From Firmicutes bacterium UBA7510 (lineage in GTDB: Bacteria; Bacillota; Clostridia; Tissierellales; Sedimentibacteraceae): 64,000 bases of DNA. Position 1 is the first letter of the stretch. Each line of letters starts with the position of its first letter. Under the pieces are notes generated by a model. That model ran no database searches. It was not told the DNA's origin and worked only from the letters and a program-made list of their open reading frames with translations. The stretch is taken from positions 60,197-124,196 of the forward strand of contig DLNM01000032.1 in NCBI GenBank assembly GCA_002479485.1. The letters are read 5' to 3'. A program made the translations under genes and the position numbers. Positions 20,201 to 29,298 of this stretch are shown piece by piece.

Positions 20201-20365
20201 GTCAGCCATAGTGTATGTGGCGGCTTGCGTTTCTATTGTACTTGAAAAAGTCTGTATACCTTCAATAGCGTATAAAGGTTGAACTGTAAAAATACTAAAA
20301 AGTAATAATAAAGAAACAATTAATGACAGAGTTTTTGTTTTTAACTTATACTTTAAATTATTCAT
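17216..20365 (-). CDS. Secreted M9 collagenase with PKD and two PPC domains
   Basis: 1049-aa extracellular zinc protease of the ColG/ColH/ColA type. A signal peptide (residues 1-34, ending near LYAIEG) is followed by the collagenase activator region, then the peptidase unit with HEYTH near 457 and the third-ligand glutamate in WYEEGGAELFAG near 487. C-terminal modules: one PKD domain (about 728-807, SSDADGNIASYLWNFGD) and two pre-peptidase C-terminal/collagen-binding domains (from about 820 and 940, each starting E.NN....AN). It should cleave collagen or gelatin peptides for amino-acid supply. Weak hairpin upstream; single-gene transcript. Confidence 0.92.
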   Translation of the reverse strand: MNNLKYKLKTKTLSLIVSLLLLFSIFTVQPLYAIEGIQTFSSTIETQAATYTMADLNAMSDSQLISLIPTLKWNQITDLFVYNNDAYKFYSNTTRMRALIREIETRGARYTASDDLGLPTFLEIIRAGYYLASYNTELNYLNSVTEKNRCTSALNAIVNNSNFALGTAVQDEIVDCAALFTSATFINLNTIDKFANIFKTFNNNIGSYASNYSKSISIYHAMECIDYSLSNYLRVTGTSLTSSQYYRNIDSFINEIMKLSNTLPLTSSNTWLVDNALYYTGSFADYLSNRSLANKTLTDAVRIYPYMGYQYFQALFMIDQEFNGIDYNNKNINYEQALENGKAYNLPNTYTFDNGKVVIKSGANVTEEKIKRLYWASKEVKAQFFRIYGSDAALEPGNADDRLEIILYNSPDHYDLNRFFYGIDTNNGGMYIEGDGRFFTYERTTEDSIYSLEELFRHEYTHYLQGRYLIPGLWNQSAIYQNERLTWYEEGGAELFAGSTRTEGIKPRKSMVQNIDSNASDRYSLSRTMYARYGNFKFYTYSFVFLNYLYQNDMAAFNELGRLIRTNNVSGYDSYRSTLSTSSSYNSAYNSHMQQLYDSYPNLTTPLVSDDYLLNHSAKDLQEVSNKIVQVANLTNTSTTVENSQFFNTFTLKGTYTGTTSAGYQDDWNTMNSLTDNALIQLSNEPWSGYKTLTAYFTNHRVNSNNMFEFDVTYTGLTTSSATPQNTPPVANINGPYTGIVQSPINFSSNGSSDADGNIASYLWNFGDNTQSTEANPVHAYSTSGTYQVSLTVTDNLGASTTVVTQVTVSNDGSQQIQEKEPNNSFATANGAIVSGLPLNANFSADDNLDYYYLNVTEPCDINIVVNNYSGVGLNWLLYKESDTNNYVAYPSTSSEGSISGSYNAQAGKYYLLVYKTNGQSSNYTLTATFSSNPTSPVTEVEDNNTIEKANSINLDSTIEGSLNANDSIDNFTFDIIEDSNLTIKVTPNTNNQINWVLFKAPDVTNYYAYAQNVNGILTKDVGVTQGKYYLRVYLYGSSSVLYEINIKS

Positions 20366-20671
20366 TTTAAATACCCCTATAAATTATTATTATTTTATCT
20401 TAGTAAGTTCTGGTTTATTATTGATATTTAATAACAATAAAATAAATTTAAATATTCAAATTTTTTAAGTAAACTGGCATACGTTTACACTATTTACAAA
20501 TAATTATACTATTGCAGTATGAGCATATATTTATATTTATTCTACAGATTTGTAAAATATCTTCTATAATAACTACCATTTTATCCTAAGTAAAATTAAA
20601 ATTAAAAACTTTATAAGTCATATACTAAAGGCACTTAATATTAAAGTGCCTCTAGTTACAATTTCTGTCTT
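20366..20671. other. Intergenic region between protease genes
   Basis: 306 AT-rich bases holding the upstream region of the collagenase gene and the 3' end of the M6 gene. Two items are seen: a hairpin at 20629-20651 and, at 20476-20490, a 15-base motif (minus strand GTGTAAACGTATGCC) nearly repeated upstream of the M6 gene. No gene is visible. Confidence 0.6.
20629..20651 (-). terminator. Hairpin after the M6 protease gene
   Basis: AGGCACTT/AAGTGCCT 8-bp stem with a 7-base loop, 20 bases past the stop; the T-tract is weak. Confidence 0.5.
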
Positions 20672-23600
20672 TTATTTAATTAATTTTTCAAAATCAACAC
20701 CATATATTCCATTTACTGAAATATTGTATATAGCTTTTGAATTTCCGCTAGCATCTTCAAGTATTACATAGTTTATTTGCCAATCATTATCCTCAGCTAA
20801 AAATTCAGCATTGGCAGAGTATCCATCTTTATTATAGCTTAATATACATTGTTTTATTGATCCATCTTTTCCAACAAACTCAACAAATGCATTTTTGCCG
20901 TATTTTTTATCTGTTCTTACGTTAATAGAATTATTAATTAAATTAATTGAGTTAATAATCGATTGACTTTGTGTCACAGAATTATTTTCACCGTTGTTCA
21001 ATGCGATATGAATTTTAGCGGTGCTTCTATTATAGCTTTCATCTGTAACAAAAACCTTTAATCCATATTCAACTAATGAAATACCCATCCATTTTGGTTC
21101 TGATCTAACTGCTGTGTAATCATTACTATCACTAAATGCTGGGTTCATAAACAAGTTCTTGTCTGTTATAATCCATCTATCTTTAGTATTACTACCATTG
21201 ATTAATATTTCAGTGCCCAGCTTTAAAGAAAAGGCAGCATCGTGCATTTGATAATTAACTGCATCAGGACCCTCTGCATCTTTTGTTTCGTATTTATACA
21301 ATACTGGATTTTGATCAGCATCAATTACACCTGCATATTGTTCATTTTTATGATTCCAGTTGTTTTGATCAGGTCTTCTACCCGCGTATTTATCATTTAT
21401 ATACCAAATGATTAATCCAGGATCATATTCAAGTGTAGGTCTTCCAATATTAATAGTCTGCAAGCCTTTGTCAACTAATGTGTCAGCTCCGCTGTTTCTC
21501 CATTCTAGTATGTAGTAATGGTCTGTCGGAACTTCAAAACCATCAGAGACTAAAAATCCATCTAAAACAAATTGCGAATCTTCTTCAGCATTATCCTCAA
21601 ATAATATATTATTATCGTTTTTAATACAAATGTTATCTACGAATACACCTTGTTCAGGTGTATTACCATCAGTTTTTATTCTAAATCTAAATTCTATTTT
21701 TTTGCTAACAAATTCTGTTAAATCAAATTTAACATTAACCCAATTGTCTCCGGAATCATTTGTTATAGCCCATCCCGGATTTCTATCAAGAATTTGTTCA
21801 GGTGTTTCATTTTTATACAACCAATCATCCACTTTATCAGTCGTATGACCAGTATTATCTTTTAAAGTTAACCATTTTTCAGTACCTTTTTCTCTAACCT
21901 GAACTGCAAAAAAGTCAAATCCTGGGTCCAAATCCCACCAAGCATCAAATGACATTGAAATGGCTGAACCTGATGTTGTAATTGCACTTAAATCTAAGCT
22001 GTTTTCTAAACTCATATAGTTTTCCATATTATCTTTGTTATCACTAAAATATGCATAATTACCAATTGGAGATACTATTTGATTTCCTTTCTTTTTAGGC
22101 AATTTTATTATAACAGAGTCTTTATTTTTACCTTTTAAACTAGCTTGATCTAAAATAATATCAAGTCCATCTTTACCGATATCTTCAAGATTGATTTCTA
22201 GAGAGTTTTGCCATCTAGCATTTCTTCCTCTCTTTTCAAAATCCTCTTGTAAGAATTTTTTGCATAATGCACCGTAGCTATTTGGCTCCGATCCTCTTGG
22301 ATTTCCAGTATAGCTTCCGCCCATTATTGACCAGTTTTCAACAGGAGGTGTACCATCTGATGCATATAAATCAGGCAATCCTAACACATGACCATACTCA
22401 TGCACAAATAAATCTACAGGTAGGTCTTGCTCAAACACTGTAAAATCTTCTGCAAACCAAGTATAACCTTTACCATCCTCGAATTTATATGCAGGAGTAA
22501 TTCCATTCTCATCTGGTATGATTAAATTGGCAGCTTCTAAAGGATTATCAAAATTTATATCATAGTTATACCAGCTAAAGCCTATTCTAAATGGCCAAAT
22601 AGCATTTTCACCAACTGAACCGCCTCCCCATTCTTCACCTAAGCCAGCATGTATAACAACTAGCGTATCAACAATTCCATCTGGTTCATCATAGTTACCA
22701 TCATTATCTATATCCCACTTATCTTCTACATCATAATTAGTTAAATCTAAGTTAGGATTATTTTTTACCAATTCTTCTATAGCTACCTGTACAAGTTCAC
22801 TAGCTCTTTTCTGATCTGAATCCCAATAATCTGGATCATTGTAACCATAATATTCAATATTCTTCGGCGCTGTATACCAACCAAATACATCCCCTTTAAA
22901 TTCGTAAGTTCCTCCAGATTCCTCCATAAAGAACTTGTTTACTGTTATATGCTGATTTCCGTCGTTTGTAGTATAAAAATCATCTCCAAAAAACAGTGAC
23001 TCATAAAACTCAGGTGTTGTTTCTTCACCAGTAAATGCATTTATTCTCCAATCTTCCTTATCATCTAAATCTGTATGTTTGTAATTTGGAAATTCCATTA
23101 AAATAATTAAAGGTTTTGCTGTAAACTTATCAGAGCTATAGTTTTGTCTGTCAATAGCACCTAAAGCACTGTCAAATGGTTTTTCATTGTCATCAATAAT
23201 TTCATTGTCATTGTCATTATTGTTGTTATTGCCACTATTATTAGGTTTTGAACCATTTGAGTTTGATGTTACTTTTTTATTATTAACAGTAGCAACAATA
23301 CCATCCTTTACTATTACATTAACAGGAGCTTGCGATATAGAAACATCATTAGAGTTAATATAAGCTGTAATTATTTTTCCTGTTCCCTCCACAGTTACAC
23401 GCGAATTGGCATTCAATAATTCAATTGTTGTAGCTGAAGATAAGTTAAATATTGCATTTGATAATGTATTAACTTTTTTCATATTAGATGTCTCTGATAT
23501 ATCAACTCTTACAGTTTCATTAGTTGGAACATTAACAACTAAATCTGATATTTGAACATTTTTTAATTTAATGCTGTTAACTCCGCCTCCTGATATTAAG

Positions 23601-24367
23601 ATACGACCTTTTACTATGACATTGTCTATTTCAACATCACCTAAGCCGACTCCTTCAGTTATATAGAGATTACCATTTATTACTGCGTTTTTTAATATAA
23701 CTCCGCTTGTATTTATGGTTAGATTATTATACTGCACATTTGTTCCGTCATTTTTTCCAGCTTTATTTATTAATGTGCCCATAGCATTGTAAATAACTTG
23801 TGCAGCCTCAGCTCTTGTTAATTGATATTGTGGATTGATTTTGTTATTTGAGCCATTTATATATCCAGCTTTCCACATGGCACATATTTCTTTTTTTGCC
23901 CAGTCTGATATTTCTACGTCATCAGCAAAATTAGTTATTTCTGAATTTTTATCTAACTTCATAACTCTGGAAAGGATAGCAAAGGCCTCCTGTCTTGTAA
24001 TATTGCTATCTTGATTTGCATATCCATTAGATCCTTGTAAAAATCCCTGCGAAGACGCTTTCATTATCTCTAAAGTTTTCCAATCATTTCTGCTATAATC
24101 AACGTCCTTGAACTCCTTAGCCAAGTCTGTTCTCTCAAATCCAAACGCTCTATTAATCATTGCAAAGTATTCAACTCTTGTAATAAAGTCATTTGGCTTG
24201 AAATTACCGTTGTAACCTTTAATAATTTCAAATTCGTTAAGATTTTGTATAGCTTCTATACCCCAAAACTCACCGCTAACATCATTAGCCTCAAATGCCA
24301 TAGCCGGTGTCGTCATGGATAAAACCATACACACTACTAATGCTATGACGATAAACCTTTTTCTCAT
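20672..24367 (-). CDS. S-layer-anchored immune inhibitor A-like M6 metalloprotease
   Basis: 1231 aa from the ATG at 24367, five bases after GGAGG; the upstream in-frame extension of 11 residues lacks a site. Signal peptide (MRKRFIVIALVVCMVLSM...AMA), then three SLH domains (about residues 20-190, FWGIEAIQNLNEFEIIKGY, NITRQEAFAILSR, LTRAEAAQVIYNA) that bind cell-wall polymer, a beta-repeat segment (200-390), an Asn/Asp-rich linker and an M6 peptidase with HEYGHVLGLPDLY near 654. The C-terminal region has the jelly-roll-like domains of InhA proteases. Acts at the cell surface; substrates of InhA enzymes include host and matrix proteins. Next to the collagenase gene, same strand. Confidence 0.92.
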   Translation of the reverse strand: MRKRFIVIALVVCMVLSMTTPAMAFEANDVSGEFWGIEAIQNLNEFEIIKGYNGNFKPNDFITRVEYFAMINRAFGFERTDLAKEFKDVDYSRNDWKTLEIMKASSQGFLQGSNGYANQDSNITRQEAFAILSRVMKLDKNSEITNFADDVEISDWAKKEICAMWKAGYINGSNNKINPQYQLTRAEAAQVIYNAMGTLINKAGKNDGTNVQYNNLTINTSGVILKNAVINGNLYITEGVGLGDVEIDNVIVKGRILISGGGVNSIKLKNVQISDLVVNVPTNETVRVDISETSNMKKVNTLSNAIFNLSSATTIELLNANSRVTVEGTGKIITAYINSNDVSISQAPVNVIVKDGIVATVNNKKVTSNSNGSKPNNSGNNNNNDNDNEIIDDNEKPFDSALGAIDRQNYSSDKFTAKPLIILMEFPNYKHTDLDDKEDWRINAFTGEETTPEFYESLFFGDDFYTTNDGNQHITVNKFFMEESGGTYEFKGDVFGWYTAPKNIEYYGYNDPDYWDSDQKRASELVQVAIEELVKNNPNLDLTNYDVEDKWDIDNDGNYDEPDGIVDTLVVIHAGLGEEWGGGSVGENAIWPFRIGFSWYNYDINFDNPLEAANLIIPDENGITPAYKFEDGKGYTWFAEDFTVFEQDLPVDLFVHEYGHVLGLPDLYASDGTPPVENWSIMGGSYTGNPRGSEPNSYGALCKKFLQEDFEKRGRNARWQNSLEINLEDIGKDGLDIILDQASLKGKNKDSVIIKLPKKKGNQIVSPIGNYAYFSDNKDNMENYMSLENSLDLSAITTSGSAISMSFDAWWDLDPGFDFFAVQVREKGTEKWLTLKDNTGHTTDKVDDWLYKNETPEQILDRNPGWAITNDSGDNWVNVKFDLTEFVSKKIEFRFRIKTDGNTPEQGVFVDNICIKNDNNILFEDNAEEDSQFVLDGFLVSDGFEVPTDHYYILEWRNSGADTLVDKGLQTINIGRPTLEYDPGLIIWYINDKYAGRRPDQNNWNHKNEQYAGVIDADQNPVLYKYETKDAEGPDAVNYQMHDAAFSLKLGTEILINGSNTKDRWIITDKNLFMNPAFSDSNDYTAVRSEPKWMGISLVEYGLKVFVTDESYNRSTAKIHIALNNGENNSVTQSQSIINSINLINNSINVRTDKKYGKNAFVEFVGKDGSIKQCILSYNKDGYSANAEFLAEDNDWQINYVILEDASGNSKAIYNISVNGIYGVDFEKLIK

Positions 24368-24717
24368 TTCTTCCTCCCTCGCAATTATGTTTAATTGCAC
24401 TTATAAATATTAGTATACATATCCATTTGTGAAAACGTATGCTTATCATATTGCATTATTTGTGCCATATATTTCTACATTATATAAATTATTCATATTT
24501 CACATTTATATTAGTTGCCATTAATAGACTACTGTACGCACATTAAATACATTGTACTATTTTTAGTCGTTTTTTGTCCCATTTCCAATATTTTGTATCT
24601 TTTTAAGTACATTTTTTTCTAGTTCAATAATTTTTTTCTTGCAAAATTATATATGTTTATGTTATTATTACTTCAAATAAATAGTATATTTGCAATCTAT
24701 ATAGGAAAGGTGGACGC
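24368..24717. other. Divergent intergenic region of the M6 and DUF1576 genes
   Basis: 350 AT-rich bases with both genes' start signals. At 24429-24443 GTGAAAACGTATGCT repeats 13 of 15 bases of a site upstream of the collagenase gene, in the opposite orientation relative to its gene. A weak promoter for the plus-strand gene (TTGCAA ... TATTAT around 24640-24668) can be drawn. No RNA gene or small protein is evident. Confidence 0.45.
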
Positions 24718-26001
24718 ATGCAAATAATAAGTATTGATGAAAAAGAGATAGGAAAAAATCATAAAATTTTAATATTATTGGTTTTTCCCCTATCTATTTT
24801 TATGTGTGGAATATTTACATGGTTAATAGAAGCAAATTTTAATTTAAATTCGATTTTAATTGGTTTAAAAGACATCATATCATCACCGACTACACTTTAT
24901 ACAGATTTTTTAGCGGTCGGAGGTGTAAGCTCAGCTCTTATAAATTCATCTTTAATTGGATTTTTTAATTTATATTTTTTAAGAAAATATAAGTTAAGAT
25001 TAAACGGATTACTCATAGCTGCATTCATGACAGTTATAGGCTTTTCTTTCTTTGGAAAAAATATTTTTAATATTATCCCTATATATCTAGGTGGTTTTTT
25101 CTACAGTAAGTATCAAAAAATAGAATTTAAGGATATTATATTATCAATTATGTTTGGTACTGCTCTTTCTCCTGTTATCAGTCAAATTAGTTTTTCTGGT
25201 ATTTTACCATTACATATAAGTATACCTGTTGGGCTAATTGTAGGAATATTTATAGGTTTTGTTATTGTACCACTCTCAACTCATATGCTTAAATTTCATG
25301 AAGGTTACAATATATACAATATAGGTTTTACTTCTGGTATATTAGGTACTGTTTTGACGAGTGTATTAAGAAGTATAAATGTAGAGGTAGAAAGCGCTAA
25401 TATTCTTTATACTGATAAAAACTATGTTTTACTATTTCTTTTATTGTTTCAGTTTATTTTTCTAATCGTTATTGGAATATTAATTAATAAAAATTGTATA
25501 CTTTCTTATAAAAGTATATTAAAATACAAAGGAAGAACAGTAACTGATTTTACATTCTTGGTTGGATATGGTATAACGTTCTTTAACATGGGTATTTTAG
25601 GTCTAATAAGTTTAGCATTTGTATTAGCAGTAGGTGGAATAATCAATGGACCTGTTATAGCAGCTATATTTTCTTTAGTTGGCTTTGGAGCTTTTGGTAA
25701 GCATATTAAGAACTGTTTTCCAGTTGCATTAGGGGTCGCAATATTCGCAATAATATTCCACAACGATTTTAGCTCTACTAATATTATAATAACAGTATTA
25801 TTTTCAACTACTCTAGCGCCAATTGCAGGAAGTTTTGGATTCTATACCGGCATAATAGCGGGAATGCTACACTATACATTAGCAACAAATATCAATATAA
25901 TACACGGTGGACTTAATTTATATAATAATGGCTTTGCTGGAGGTTTAGTAGCTGGATTTTTAGTGCCAATAATTGAAGCCTTTAAAAAGGGAGAAAAATA
26001 A
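24718..26001 (+). CDS. DUF1576-family polytopic membrane protein
   Basis: 427 aa with about 11-12 hydrophobic helices and almost no soluble domain. The sequence looks like DUF1576 proteins of anaerobic Firmicutes. An internal duplication is visible: HEGYNIYNIGFTSGILGT (about 193-210) and HGGLNLYNNGFAGGLVAG (about 394-411) share a H-G-N-YN-GF-G pattern, so the two halves are pseudo-repeats, as in many secondary transporters. Function unknown; transport of a small solute is an inference. Co-transcribed with a small acidic protein that starts one base after this stop codon. Confidence 0.7.
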   Translation: MQIISIDEKEIGKNHKILILLVFPLSIFMCGIFTWLIEANFNLNSILIGLKDIISSPTTLYTDFLAVGGVSSALINSSLIGFFNLYFLRKYKLRLNGLLIAAFMTVIGFSFFGKNIFNIIPIYLGGFFYSKYQKIEFKDIILSIMFGTALSPVISQISFSGILPLHISIPVGLIVGIFIGFVIVPLSTHMLKFHEGYNIYNIGFTSGILGTVLTSVLRSINVEVESANILYTDKNYVLLFLLLFQFIFLIVIGILINKNCILSYKSILKYKGRTVTDFTFLVGYGITFFNMGILGLISLAFVLAVGGIINGPVIAAIFSLVGFGAFGKHIKNCFPVALGVAIFAIIFHNDFSSTNIIITVLFSTTLAPIAGSFGFYTGIIAGMLHYTLATNINIIHGGLNLYNNGFAGGLVAGFLVPIIEAFKKGEK

Positions 26002-26002
26002 A

Positions 26003-26347
26003 ATGCATAACGAAATACAAAAAACAACTAAAATTATAGATGAATTTACCTCTTTATTAATGAAAAAAGGTACGACAGAAATTGATATTAAACTAAGAAA
26101 AGATGAGGATTGTACTACGATATATATAACTGATTATAATACTTCAATGAATGAGGAAGAAATAAATACTTTAAGTGAGTTTTTAAATTTTCAGCGTCAA
26201 TCAGAAATAGAAGAGTATTATTGGGGGCTTATGGGTGAAACAAGTGATGAAGATGAACTGTTTTTGGTAGGCTCAATGCTTGATAGTGCAACACTTGAAA
26301 TTAAGAATGGAAATTTATATATAGAATTAATTAGAAAATTAAAATAA
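26003..26347 (+). CDS. Small acidic cytosolic protein, partner of DUF1576 gene
   Basis: 114 aa from the ATG at 26003, seven bases after GGGAG; this site lies within the last codons of the DUF1576 gene, so translation is probably coupled. No signal peptide, membrane helix or known motif. Predicted alpha/beta with a conserved-looking acidic region (MGETSDEDELFLVGSMLDSA). A dedicated accessory or regulatory role for the membrane protein is inference from gene order only. Confidence 0.65.
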   Translation: MHNEIQKTTKIIDEFTSLLMKKGTTEIDIKLRKDEDCTTIYITDYNTSMNEEEINTLSEFLNFQRQSEIEEYYWGLMGETSDEDELFLVGSMLDSATLEIKNGNLYIELIRKLK

Positions 26348-26373
26348 CAATTTAGCGCATGCGCTAAATTGTT
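26346..26373. terminator. Bidirectional terminator
   Basis: 28-bp perfect palindrome (AACAATTTAGCGCA and its complement) followed by TATTTTTT, between the convergent small-protein gene and the M20 gene. Confidence 0.85.
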
Positions 26374-26392
26374 ATTTTTTGTTGCTGTTAAT

Positions 26393-27559
26393 TTATTTTT
26401 CTGCTTTATTAAACTCTTCTTTTATTTCATTTAGTAATTCTTTGTTTGTTATAATTTCAGCACCTGTTATCGCTAAAGCTTGAATAGCTATTTTCATTTG
26501 TTCATATGCGTAGGATGTTTTTGTAGCCTCTGCGAATTCTTTTGTATGTCCTGCTATGCACTTATTGGTTGTTATGCTAAAGTATGGGTGTATTGTAGGG
26601 CATATGTGACTTACATTACCAGCATCTAAAGAGCCAAAGCTATTATCTTGGTCATGAATTTTAGCATCTGTAAATTTTGATAAATTTTCGCAATATAAAT
26701 CTGACAATTTTTTGTTTGTAACAAGATTATCGTAGCTTAACTCATAGTTAGATATTTCAAGCTTTGCACCTGTAGCTATTGCTGCACCTCTAGCGCAATT
26801 TTTAACTCTTTCAACGAGCTCTATTAAATAAGTTTTCGTTTTTGCTCTTACATAAAACTGTGCCTTTGCATAATCTGGTACAATATTTGCTGCCTTTCCT
26901 CCATCAGCTATAACTCCATGAATTCTTGCATCACTTCTTATATGTTGACGCATTGCATTTATATTATTAAAAGTATTTATAACTCCGTCTAAAGCATTAA
27001 TGCCTTTTTCTGGAGAAGAGGCAGCGTGAGATGTTTTTCCATAAAACTCAAATTGTATAGCCTCCATAGCAAGTGAGGTTCCACTTCTTTGATGTACAGT
27101 TGATGGATGGCAAACCATTGCTACATCAACGTTATTGAATGCTCCTTTTTCCGCATAGGTAACTTTAGCCCCATTTGTTTCTTCAGCAGGTGTTCCAAAT
27201 ACAATAACTGTACCACCAATTTCATCTAATAAATTTTTAAGGGTAATTCCAGCACCAGTACTTGTAGCTCCAAGTATATTATGTCCACATCCATGTCCTA
27301 TGCCTGGTAAAGCATCGTATTCAGCCATATAAGCAATTGTTGGTCCTTCTTTTTTTGACTTATATTCGGCTTTAAAGCCTGTCTTTTCATCTAAATAATT
27401 TTCCTCAACATTAAACCCATGCTTTCTTAATAGCTCTACATGTAATTTACATGAGTTATATTCTTCATTTCCTAGCTCAGGATTATCGTAAATATCATTA
27501 CTAAGTTTAATTATTTCATCTGCTATATTATCAACTATACTTTTAATCTTTTCCTTCAT
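26393..27559 (-). CDS. M20-family metallopeptidase / amidohydrolase (AbgB-like)
   Basis: 388 aa zinc-dependent amidase or peptidase of the M20D type. Metal-binding motifs: EYDALPGIGHGCGHN (about 84-98) and PAEETNGAK (about 127-135), with a dimerisation lid domain between about 175 and 290. Known relatives hydrolyse N-acyl amino acids or p-aminobenzoyl-glutamate; the exact substrate is not readable. Its ATG lies inside the end of tadA (17-base overlap), with an AGGAG site within tadA, indicating coupled translation. Confidence 0.87.
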   Translation of the reverse strand: MKEKIKSIVDNIADEIIKLSNDIYDNPELGNEEYNSCKLHVELLRKHGFNVEENYLDEKTGFKAEYKSKKEGPTIAYMAEYDALPGIGHGCGHNILGATSTGAGITLKNLLDEIGGTVIVFGTPAEETNGAKVTYAEKGAFNNVDVAMVCHPSTVHQRSGTSLAMEAIQFEFYGKTSHAASSPEKGINALDGVINTFNNINAMRQHIRSDARIHGVIADGGKAANIVPDYAKAQFYVRAKTKTYLIELVERVKNCARGAAIATGAKLEISNYELSYDNLVTNKKLSDLYCENLSKFTDAKIHDQDNSFGSLDAGNVSHICPTIHPYFSITTNKCIAGHTKEFAEATKTSYAYEQMKIAIQALAITGAEIITNKELLNEIKEEFNKAEK

Positions 27560-28043
27560 TACTTTCTCCTATTTCACTTAATTTTTCACCTTTTATTTTG
27601 CGTAAATCTTTAAAGAATTCTTTAAGTATTAATCTACATTCTTCTTCGCGCACACCGAACTCGACTTCTATTTGATGATTTAAACACTCATTTTGAGCTA
27701 TGTTTAATACTGTCCCACAGGCACCCGTTTTTTCGTCTTTTACTGCAATTATTAACCGATCAACTCTTGCATTTACCAAAGCACCTGTACACATTGCACA
27801 TGGTTCTAAAGTTACATACATAGTGCAGTTAGGAAGTCTCCAGCCTCCAAGATTTTTACATGCATCCTTTATAGCTATAATTTCAGCGTGCAATGTGGCG
27901 TCTTTTTGAGTTTCTTTTTTATTATATCCACGGCCTACAATTTTATTATCTTTAACAATTACTGCACCTATTGGTACTTCCATAATTTCTCTAGCTTTAA
28001 GAGCCTCTTTTATGGCCTCTTGCATAAAATATGTATTATTCAT
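27543..28043 (-). CDS. tadA: tRNA-specific adenosine-34 deaminase
   Basis: 166 aa. Converts A34 of tRNA-Arg(ACG) to inosine. The zinc site is complete: HAEIIAI (His and catalytic Glu, about 52-58) and EPCAMCTGAL (about 82-91). Length matches TadA with a slightly longer charged C-terminus. The ATG follows immediately after the stop of the DUF4129-like membrane protein gene, and the gene overlaps the M20 gene downstream, so it sits inside a five-gene minus-strand run starting at moxR. Confidence 0.92.
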   Translation of the reverse strand: MNNTYFMQEAIKEALKAREIMEVPIGAVIVKDNKIVGRGYNKKETQKDATLHAEIIAIKDACKNLGGWRLPNCTMYVTLEPCAMCTGALVNARVDRLIIAVKDEKTGACGTVLNIAQNECLNHQIEVEFGVREEECRLILKEFFKDLRKIKGEKLSEIGESNEGKD

Positions 28044-29297
28044 TTATTTGTCCTTAAATATTTTATCTTTAATATTTTTTTCATTTTCTAAATTTTTATA
28101 AATGCTTTTGATTTTTTTTACGTCTTGATTATTTATAATTTCTTCACTGTAGCGTGCTCTTCTATATATTTCTCTTATATCCTCTAACTCTTGTTTAGAA
28201 TTTACAAATACATCACATGATTTTTCATGTATTGATTGACTACTGTCAAATATACCAACATCTATCTTTCTTCTATGGCAAAGCACAAGAAATTTTCTAT
28301 ACCAATATCTTATTTGGTTGATGCTGCTTTTAAATATTTGCTTTCTCTTTTTATTAGCCTTCCTATTATCTTCTAAAAAGCTTCTATACTGTCTAATACC
28401 TTCTACTTCATCATCTAATTTTCTATTTCTTTTTGATAAAAATTTCTTCAATAAGTATATACATAGAATAGCAATAAGTACATAAGCTAAGATATGTAAA
28501 ATCAAAAAGTATGTTTCATTATTTTCAAAGCTATCTACAAAGTTTTCAGCTTTTTCTTCTGCTTTTAACAAGTCTTCCATAGGCATTGTGTCGTTATTTG
28601 TATTGACAAATAGAGATATAAACTTCATAAAAATCCAGATTATACCCATAATGGCATAAGCAACTCCTATCAATGCCGGTACACATATTTTATCATATAT
28701 TAATTTCAAAACATAAATAATAGCATTTATAGCTATATCCGAGCTTAAAATTATGCATATAATACAAGCAGCTGTAATAACTGATATATTCATAACAGCA
28801 AATATTTTGCTTGTGATCACATCCTTACTATGTCTAGTGGTACGCAATAAATATAATCCGCTTATAATAAAAACAATAACATACTGCATACTGACATTTT
28901 TAAATAATTCAAACCAGTTTATTATAAAAACACCTAAGATTAATACCAGAATTGCTATAACAAGTTTTGCAAACAAATCTTTAAAGATATAATAATCTAT
29001 ATAGTATTCATCTTTTCTAATGAAAAAAATCATATAGATAAATGGGAACATAACTGCTATGGTACCAGTTAAAGTTCTCAAATATAATATAGCTACAAGA
29101 ACCCCTAATACAGGCAGATATTTTAGCTTACTGTATTTTTCATTAAATCTGAAGGCATAGCTTAATGAAAAGCAAGCAAGAGTTATAAAATATACTACAA
29201 TCATAGATTTATGCATTGGCTGAACAAATAACATGGTAGCATATGCAAAATAAAAAGCCATTAAACACATATTTTTAATTAAAAAAACTAAAAACAT
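28044..29297 (-). CDS. Membrane protein with C-terminal DUF4129-like domain
   Basis: 417 aa. N-terminal half has about 7 hydrophobic helices (to about residue 215), another helix near 255-275, then a cytosolic tail (about 290-400) with the DUF4129 pattern (Y..F, RIYRRARYSEEI). In MoxR-DUF58 operons the third gene is usually a TgpA-like membrane transglutaminase ending in DUF4129; here the transglutaminase core is not visible. Starts one base past the stop of the DUF58 gene. Probably works with MoxR and DUF58 in envelope protein assembly or maturation (inference). Confidence 0.65.
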   Translation of the reverse strand: MFLVFLIKNMCLMAFYFAYATMLFVQPMHKSMIVVYFITLACFSLSYAFRFNEKYSKLKYLPVLGVLVAILYLRTLTGTIAVMFPFIYMIFFIRKDEYYIDYYIFKDLFAKLVIAILVLILGVFIINWFELFKNVSMQYVIVFIISGLYLLRTTRHSKDVITSKIFAVMNISVITAACIICIILSSDIAINAIIYVLKLIYDKICVPALIGVAYAIMGIIWIFMKFISLFVNTNNDTMPMEDLLKAEEKAENFVDSFENNETYFLILHILAYVLIAILCIYLLKKFLSKRNRKLDDEVEGIRQYRSFLEDNRKANKKRKQIFKSSINQIRYWYRKFLVLCHRRKIDVGIFDSSQSIHEKSCDVFVNSKQELEDIREIYRRARYSEEIINNQDVKKIKSIYKNLENEKNIKDKIFKDK

Positions 29298-29298
29298 A

